Below are positions 5,844-9,349 of a stretch of DNA of 9,349 bases, one piece after another; position 1 is the first letter of the stretch, and every line of letters starts with the position of its first letter. The stretch covers positions 1 to 9,349 of the forward strand of contig JAQGJO010000493.1 in assembly GCA_028290595.1 (NCBI GenBank), given 5' to 3'. Below the pieces are notes generated by a model. That model saw only the letters and a list, made by a program, of their open reading frames with translations. It ran no database searches and was not told the DNA's origin. A program made the position numbers and the translations under genes. The stretch is from Hyphomicrobiales bacterium (GTDB taxonomy: Bacteria > Pseudomonadota > Alphaproteobacteria > Rhizobiales > Beijerinckiaceae).

Positions 5844-5849
5844 CAGGTT

Positions 5850-7088
5850 ATGTCGCTTTTATCCGTTCGAAATATCTTTTCTGTTCTGCGAAGTCCGACG
5901 GCCGTCGTTGCCGTATCGGTGTTTCTCACCTTTTCGGGCTTTACGCTCATCATCCCGGTGCTGCCGTTCGTCATCGGACAATTCGTTCCGTTCCATGAGG
6001 TTGCCCGCTACGTTTCCCTCATCATTGCCGCATATGCCCTGTGTGCGTTTCTCGCCGCCCCCGTTCTGGGTGCATGGAGCGATCGCCTTGGACGTCGGCC
6101 GGTGTTGTTATTTTCCATCGCCGGATCGGTGGTTGGCTTTGTCATATTCGGCCTGGGCGGAGCGCTGTGGGTGCTCTTCGCCGGACGCATGATCGCCGGG
6201 CTGACGGCCGGCAATGTTTCCGCCATGTACGCCTATATCGCCGATACCCATGCGCCGAAAGATCGGGGCGCTGCCTTCGGCTTTCTTGGCGCTGCCGGCG
6301 GATTGGGCTTCATGCTTGGGCCGGCGCTGGGCGGATTTCTGGGTGACATCTCCTATGCGCTTCCAGCCTTTGCCGCGGCCGGCGTTACCGTACTGAACGC
6401 GCTGTGGGTCTACCTGTGCGTACCGGAGAGCCTCCGCATCGAGCATCGGTCTGATCGCCTGCAATGGAACCAGTTTAATCCATTTCGGCAACTTATCGCC
6501 GTCCTCAACAACAAGGCGATACTGCCCATCTTTGCAACAGCATTCCTCTTCTTCACGGCAGCCACCATCATGCAGTCCAATATGGGCGTGCTGCTGAAGG
6601 AAAGCCTTGCTTTCACCCCGACTTTAATAGGCGCTTCGCTGCTGGGCGTCGGCGTGATGGACATCGTCAGTCAGGGCGTCGCCACACCGAGATTGTTGCC
6701 GCGATTTGGCGAACGTCGTGTCGCGATCGCCGGGCTGGTGATCAACGCCGTCGGCTTCGCATTGCTCGTATTGCTGGCAGCGCAGCCCTCGATCCCGCTT
6801 CTGGCGATAGCCACTGCGGTGCTCACCTTTGGCGACGGCTTGTTTCAGCCTTCGGCTAACGCAATCATGTCAGGCGCTACGCCGGCCGATCAACAGGGAC
6901 GGGTGCAAGGCGCAAATCAGGCGCAGCAGGCGATCGCGCGTGTCATCGGCCCGCTCGGCAGCGCCACCCTCTATGAGATATTTCCCGGCGCTCCTTATCT
7001 GGCCGGCGCACTGCTCCTCGTTGCAGCAGTCTTTATTCTTGCGCCGGCGAGGCTTGCGTCTGCACAGACTGATTCAGCGGCTCGATGA
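5850..7088 (+). CDS. Major facilitator superfamily drug/proton antiporter, DHA1 (TetA-like)
   Basis: A 412-residue inner-membrane transporter with the hydrophobic pattern of 12 membrane helices, likely exporting a small molecule against proton entry. Motif A between helices 2 and 3 is GAWSDRLGRRPVLL (74-87), with D78, R79, G81 and R82 intact. ALWVLFAGRMIAGLTAG (105-121) matches the helix-4 motif B with its Arg. GAAGGLGFMLGPALGG (147-162) is the antiporter motif C of helix 5. A second-half motif-A remnant is LPRFGERRVAIAG (283-295). The helix-1 stretch SGFTLIIPVLP (29-39) resembles TetA but has no Asp where tetracycline pumps carry the essential one, so tetracycline resistance should not be assumed. 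Start supported by AGGAG (5839-5843), 6 nt before the ATG; this site lies inside an inverted repeat. It converges with the molybdoenzyme gene, the two overlapping by 15 bp at their stops. No regulator gene is adjacent. Substrate unknown. Confidence 0.92.
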   Translation: MSLLSVRNIFSVLRSPTAVVAVSVFLTFSGFTLIIPVLPFVIGQFVPFHEVARYVSLIIAAYALCAFLAAPVLGAWSDRLGRRPVLLFSIAGSVVGFVIFGLGGALWVLFAGRMIAGLTAGNVSAMYAYIADTHAPKDRGAAFGFLGAAGGLGFMLGPALGGFLGDISYALPAFAAAGVTVLNALWVYLCVPESLRIEHRSDRLQWNQFNPFRQLIAVLNNKAILPIFATAFLFFTAATIMQSNMGVLLKESLAFTPTLIGASLLGVGVMDIVSQGVATPRLLPRFGERRVAIAGLVINAVGFALLVLLAAQPSIPLLAIATAVLTFGDGLFQPSANAIMSGATPADQQGRVQGANQAQQAIARVIGPLGSATLYEIFPGAPYLAGALLLVAAVFILAPARLASAQTDSAAR

Positions 7089-9349
7089 CGAATGGATCGC
7101 CTTCCAGATGCGCTGCGAGGTGATCGGCATCTCCAGATGTTTGACGTTGTAATCGCGCAATGCGTCGATCACGGCGTTTGCCAGGACAGCGAGAGCCGGT
7201 GTCGTGCCACCCTCGCCTCCTGCGCGTATGCCCAGCGGATTGCTCGCAGCCGGCGTCTCGCTAATGATCGTGTCATATGCCGGCATGCGGTCGGCGCGCG
7301 GCATGGCGTAGTCCATGAACGAGCCGGACAGAAGCTGGCCCGACGAGGTATCATAGCTGCAGATTTCACTGAGCGCCTGCCCCAACCCTTGTGCGATGGC
7401 GCCATGCGCCTGGCCATGAAGGATCAGCGGATTCACGGCCCGCCCGACGTCGTCGACGGCAACGTAATTGACCACCTCCAACGCGCCCGTTTCCGGATCG
7501 ATCTCGACCTCGCAGACATGGCTGCCGAAGGGAAATCCCGCCGCCTTCGACACCTCATCGCAGGTCGCGGTCAACGGTCCCTGAAGATCCTCAGGCAAGG
7601 TCTTGTCGCGCTCGGCCGCCAATGCAAGGTCGTAGAGACTGACCGATGTGTTGGCCCCGACCTGCGAGAACCGGCCGTCCTCGAAATGGAGCGTTGAAGC
7701 ATCAGCCTCGAGGACATGCGCCGCGATGAGCCTTGCCCGATCGAGAACGGCGGCAGCTGCTTTTCCCATAACAACCCCGGCAAGCCGCATCGAGCGGCCG
7801 GCATGCGAACCACCGCCAGCCGTCACCCGCATCGTATCTCCCTGCACAAGCCGCACTTCCTTGAAGCGCACGCCCAGCGCGGTCGTGATCACTTGCGCGA
7901 AACTCGTCTCGTGGCCCTGACCGCTTGAAAGCGTACCGATCACCACCTCGATGACCTCTTCAGGAAGCACCGTGACTTCGGCGCGCTCGCGCGGAATGCC
8001 GCTGGCGATCTCGATATAGTTTGCCACCCCGATGCCACGCAGTCGTCCTCGGCGGATGGCGTCGGCCCGACGCTTTTCAAACGTCTCCCACTTTCCCCGC
8101 TCAAGCGCGATGTTCATAACGTCATCATAGCGGCCGCTGTCATAGGTCAGGCCGACGGCGTTCCTGTAGGGCAAGGCGGCGGCGGGAATGAGATTGCGGT
8201 GCCGCAGATCGAGACGATCGAACCCGTGCTCTTGTGCAGCAAGATCGATCAACCGCTCCATGACGAACATGGCCTCGGGACGGCCGGAACTGCGATAGGA
8301 ATTGGTCGGCGGCGTATTGGTGAAAACGGCCTGCGCCCGCACATGAGCATGTGGGATCTGATAGACGGTCGTCGCCAGCTCCACGCTCTTCGTCAGTGGG
8401 CCATAGCTGACCGAGTGCGCGCCGATGTTGCTGGTATTGGTGCTGCGCATCGCCAGAAAATCACCGTCGGCGCTTAGCGCCAACTCGGCTTCGACTTCAA
8501 GATCCCTGCCGCCGTAGTCGGACAAAAATGCTTCGCTGCGGTCGCACGTCCATTTGACGGGCCGGCCGACCAGCCGCGCGGCCCATGAAATCAGGGCAAA
8601 CTCGACATAGAAGGCGTTTCGCGTACCAAAATTCCCGCCCACATCCTTGGCGATCACTCTGACGTTCTCATCCGGGACGCCAAGTATCGTGGCTAGTTCG
8701 CGGCGTTGACGCACCACGTTCCCACTGCCGGCCCGCAAGGTATAAATGCCGGTCTGCGGATCGAAAGCCGCCAGCGCGGAGCGTGGCTCCATGGGCACGC
8801 CGGTGACGCGCTGAATCCATGTCTTGAGACGGACCACGTGCGCCGCGGCGCGGAACGCCTTCTCGACGGCCTCCCCGTCCCCGACTTCGGCATCGAGCGC
8901 GATGTTCGTGCCGGCAGCGGGATGGATCACCGACAGATCTTCGCGGCCTTCCAACGCGCGAAGCGAAAAGGGAAGAGTCCCATAACTCACCGCAACCGCT
9001 TCTGCCCCGTCTTTGGCAGCAGCAATACTGTCGGCGATCACGATCGCTACCGGTTCACCCACGAAACGTACCCGGTCAACAGGCAGCACGCGATGACTTG
9101 AGACGAAGGGAACGCCCACTTTCTGCGTCAGTTTGATGTCGAGCGAATTGGCGACTACGGCGCTGTGGGGAACGGGTTTCAGACCTGCGGTCTCGGCATC
9201 CTTTCCCGTGAGGACCGAAACTACGCCCGGAAGAGCCAACGCGGTTTGCACATCGATAGCTTCAATCGTCGCATGCGGATGGGGAGAGCGCACGATTGCG
9301 GCATAAAATTCGCCCGTCTCCGAGGAATCGTCAGAGAATTGACCGGCGC
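7074..9349 (-). CDS. Xanthine dehydrogenase/CoxL-family molybdopterin-binding subunit (partial, start beyond the right edge)
   Basis: The visible 757 residues are nearly all of a molybdenum hydroxylase large subunit, which oxidises an aldehyde, N-heterocycle or similar compound. The frame stays open to 9349. AGQFSDDSSETGEFYAAIVRSPHPHATIEAID matches the family N-terminus without a break, so a start at the GTG of 9293-9291 would be internal; perhaps 15-40 residues are missing. Landmarks in order: VRFVGEPVAIVIAD; the MPRSALAAFD-like VPMEPRSALAAFD; DVGGNFGTR; SYRSSGRPEA (SYRSSGR at 8300-8280); GTLSSGQGHETSFAQ; GDTMRVTAGGGSHAGRSM; VDDVGRAVNPLILHGQAHGAIAQGLGQAL; and GGEGGTTPALAVLANAVIDAL, in which E712 of the fragment (7214-7212) is the expected catalytic Glu. 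SYRSSGR corresponds to AYRGAGR of form-II CoxL-like enzymes; the VAYRCSFR signature with its copper-binding Cys of true CO dehydrogenase is absent. The FAD and iron-sulfur subunit genes are not in the window. Confidence 0.93.
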   Translation of the reverse strand, partial: AGQFSDDSSETGEFYAAIVRSPHPHATIEAIDVQTALALPGVVSVLTGKDAETAGLKPVPHSAVVANSLDIKLTQKVGVPFVSSHRVLPVDRVRFVGEPVAIVIADSIAAAKDGAEAVAVSYGTLPFSLRALEGREDLSVIHPAAGTNIALDAEVGDGEAVEKAFRAAAHVVRLKTWIQRVTGVPMEPRSALAAFDPQTGIYTLRAGSGNVVRQRRELATILGVPDENVRVIAKDVGGNFGTRNAFYVEFALISWAARLVGRPVKWTCDRSEAFLSDYGGRDLEVEAELALSADGDFLAMRSTNTSNIGAHSVSYGPLTKSVELATTVYQIPHAHVRAQAVFTNTPPTNSYRSSGRPEAMFVMERLIDLAAQEHGFDRLDLRHRNLIPAAALPYRNAVGLTYDSGRYDDVMNIALERGKWETFEKRRADAIRRGRLRGIGVANYIEIASGIPRERAEVTVLPEEVIEVVIGTLSSGQGHETSFAQVITTALGVRFKEVRLVQGDTMRVTAGGGSHAGRSMRLAGVVMGKAAAAVLDRARLIAAHVLEADASTLHFEDGRFSQVGANTSVSLYDLALAAERDKTLPEDLQGPLTATCDEVSKAAGFPFGSHVCEVEIDPETGALEVVNYVAVDDVGRAVNPLILHGQAHGAIAQGLGQALSEICSYDTSSGQLLSGSFMDYAMPRADRMPAYDTIISETPAASNPLGIRAGGEGGTTPALAVLANAVIDALRDYNVKHLEMPITSQRIWKAIHSSSSR

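Noticed and set aside
5850..7088. Naming the pump tetA or calling it an antibiotic resistance gene
   Set aside because: Overall resemblance is at the DHA1 family level and the helix-1 Asp is missing; no tet regulator is adjacent.
9291..9293. GTG as the true start of the molybdenum hydroxylase subunit
   Set aside because: The frame continues upstream to the window end with family-typical residues (GEFYAAIVRSPHPHA), so this codon encodes an internal Val.
7074..9349. Calling the molybdoenzyme an aerobic CO dehydrogenase (coxL)
   Set aside because: The copper-binding Cys motif VAYRCSFR is absent; only family membership can be claimed.
1..9349. Mobile element, phage, toxin-antitoxin, CRISPR or defence island
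   Set aside because: No transposase, integrase, terminal repeats, repeat-spacer array or nuclease-like gene was found; every large gene belongs to a known metabolic, transport or regulatory family.

Overview
The window reads as a GC-rich (by eye roughly 60% or more) chromosomal catabolic/transport region of a proteobacterium. The abundance of solute-binding proteins, the Bug-type receptor, the Rieske oxygenase and the CoxL-like molybdoenzyme would fit an alphaproteobacterium of the Bradyrhizobium/Rhodopseudomonas kind. That assignment is inferred from gene content and style and was not tested. I see no rRNA, tRNA, CRISPR array, insertion sequence or phage gene.

Layout. On the minus strand, 1950 to 1 holds a Rieske non-heme iron oxygenase large subunit followed 41 bp later by a periplasmic ABC-type solute-binding protein that runs off the left edge. 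Diverging from it across a 183-bp AT-rich gap is a LysR-type regulator (2134-3057, plus). The gap carries a perfect T-N11-A dyad, the classic LysR operator shape. Downstream on the plus strand are a MetE/UROD-like TIM-barrel protein (3184-4245) and, 40 bp later, a Bug/TctC-family periplasmic receptor (4286-5254). These two look like one transcription unit. Together these five genes look like a LysR-controlled module for uptake and oxidative attack on a small organic acid or aromatic compound, with an unusual possible methyl-transfer enzyme. The substrate cannot be read from sequence.

Right of this, 5255-5849 is mostly non-coding but contains a 54-residue secreted-peptide gene (5388-5552), a strong hairpin terminator (5565-5593) and several short palindromes. 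A TetA-like major facilitator efflux pump (5850-7088, plus) follows; its Shine-Dalgarno lies inside an inverted repeat. It converges with, and overlaps by 15 bp, a xanthine dehydrogenase/CoxL-family molybdopterin-binding subunit (7074 to the right edge, minus). The reading frame of that last gene is open through the window end, so its start lies outside.

No obviously new defence or mobile system is present. The best leads are the MetE-like protein embedded in a Rieske/Bug locus, the LysR box, the hairpin over the ribosome binding site of the pump gene, and the small secreted peptide.
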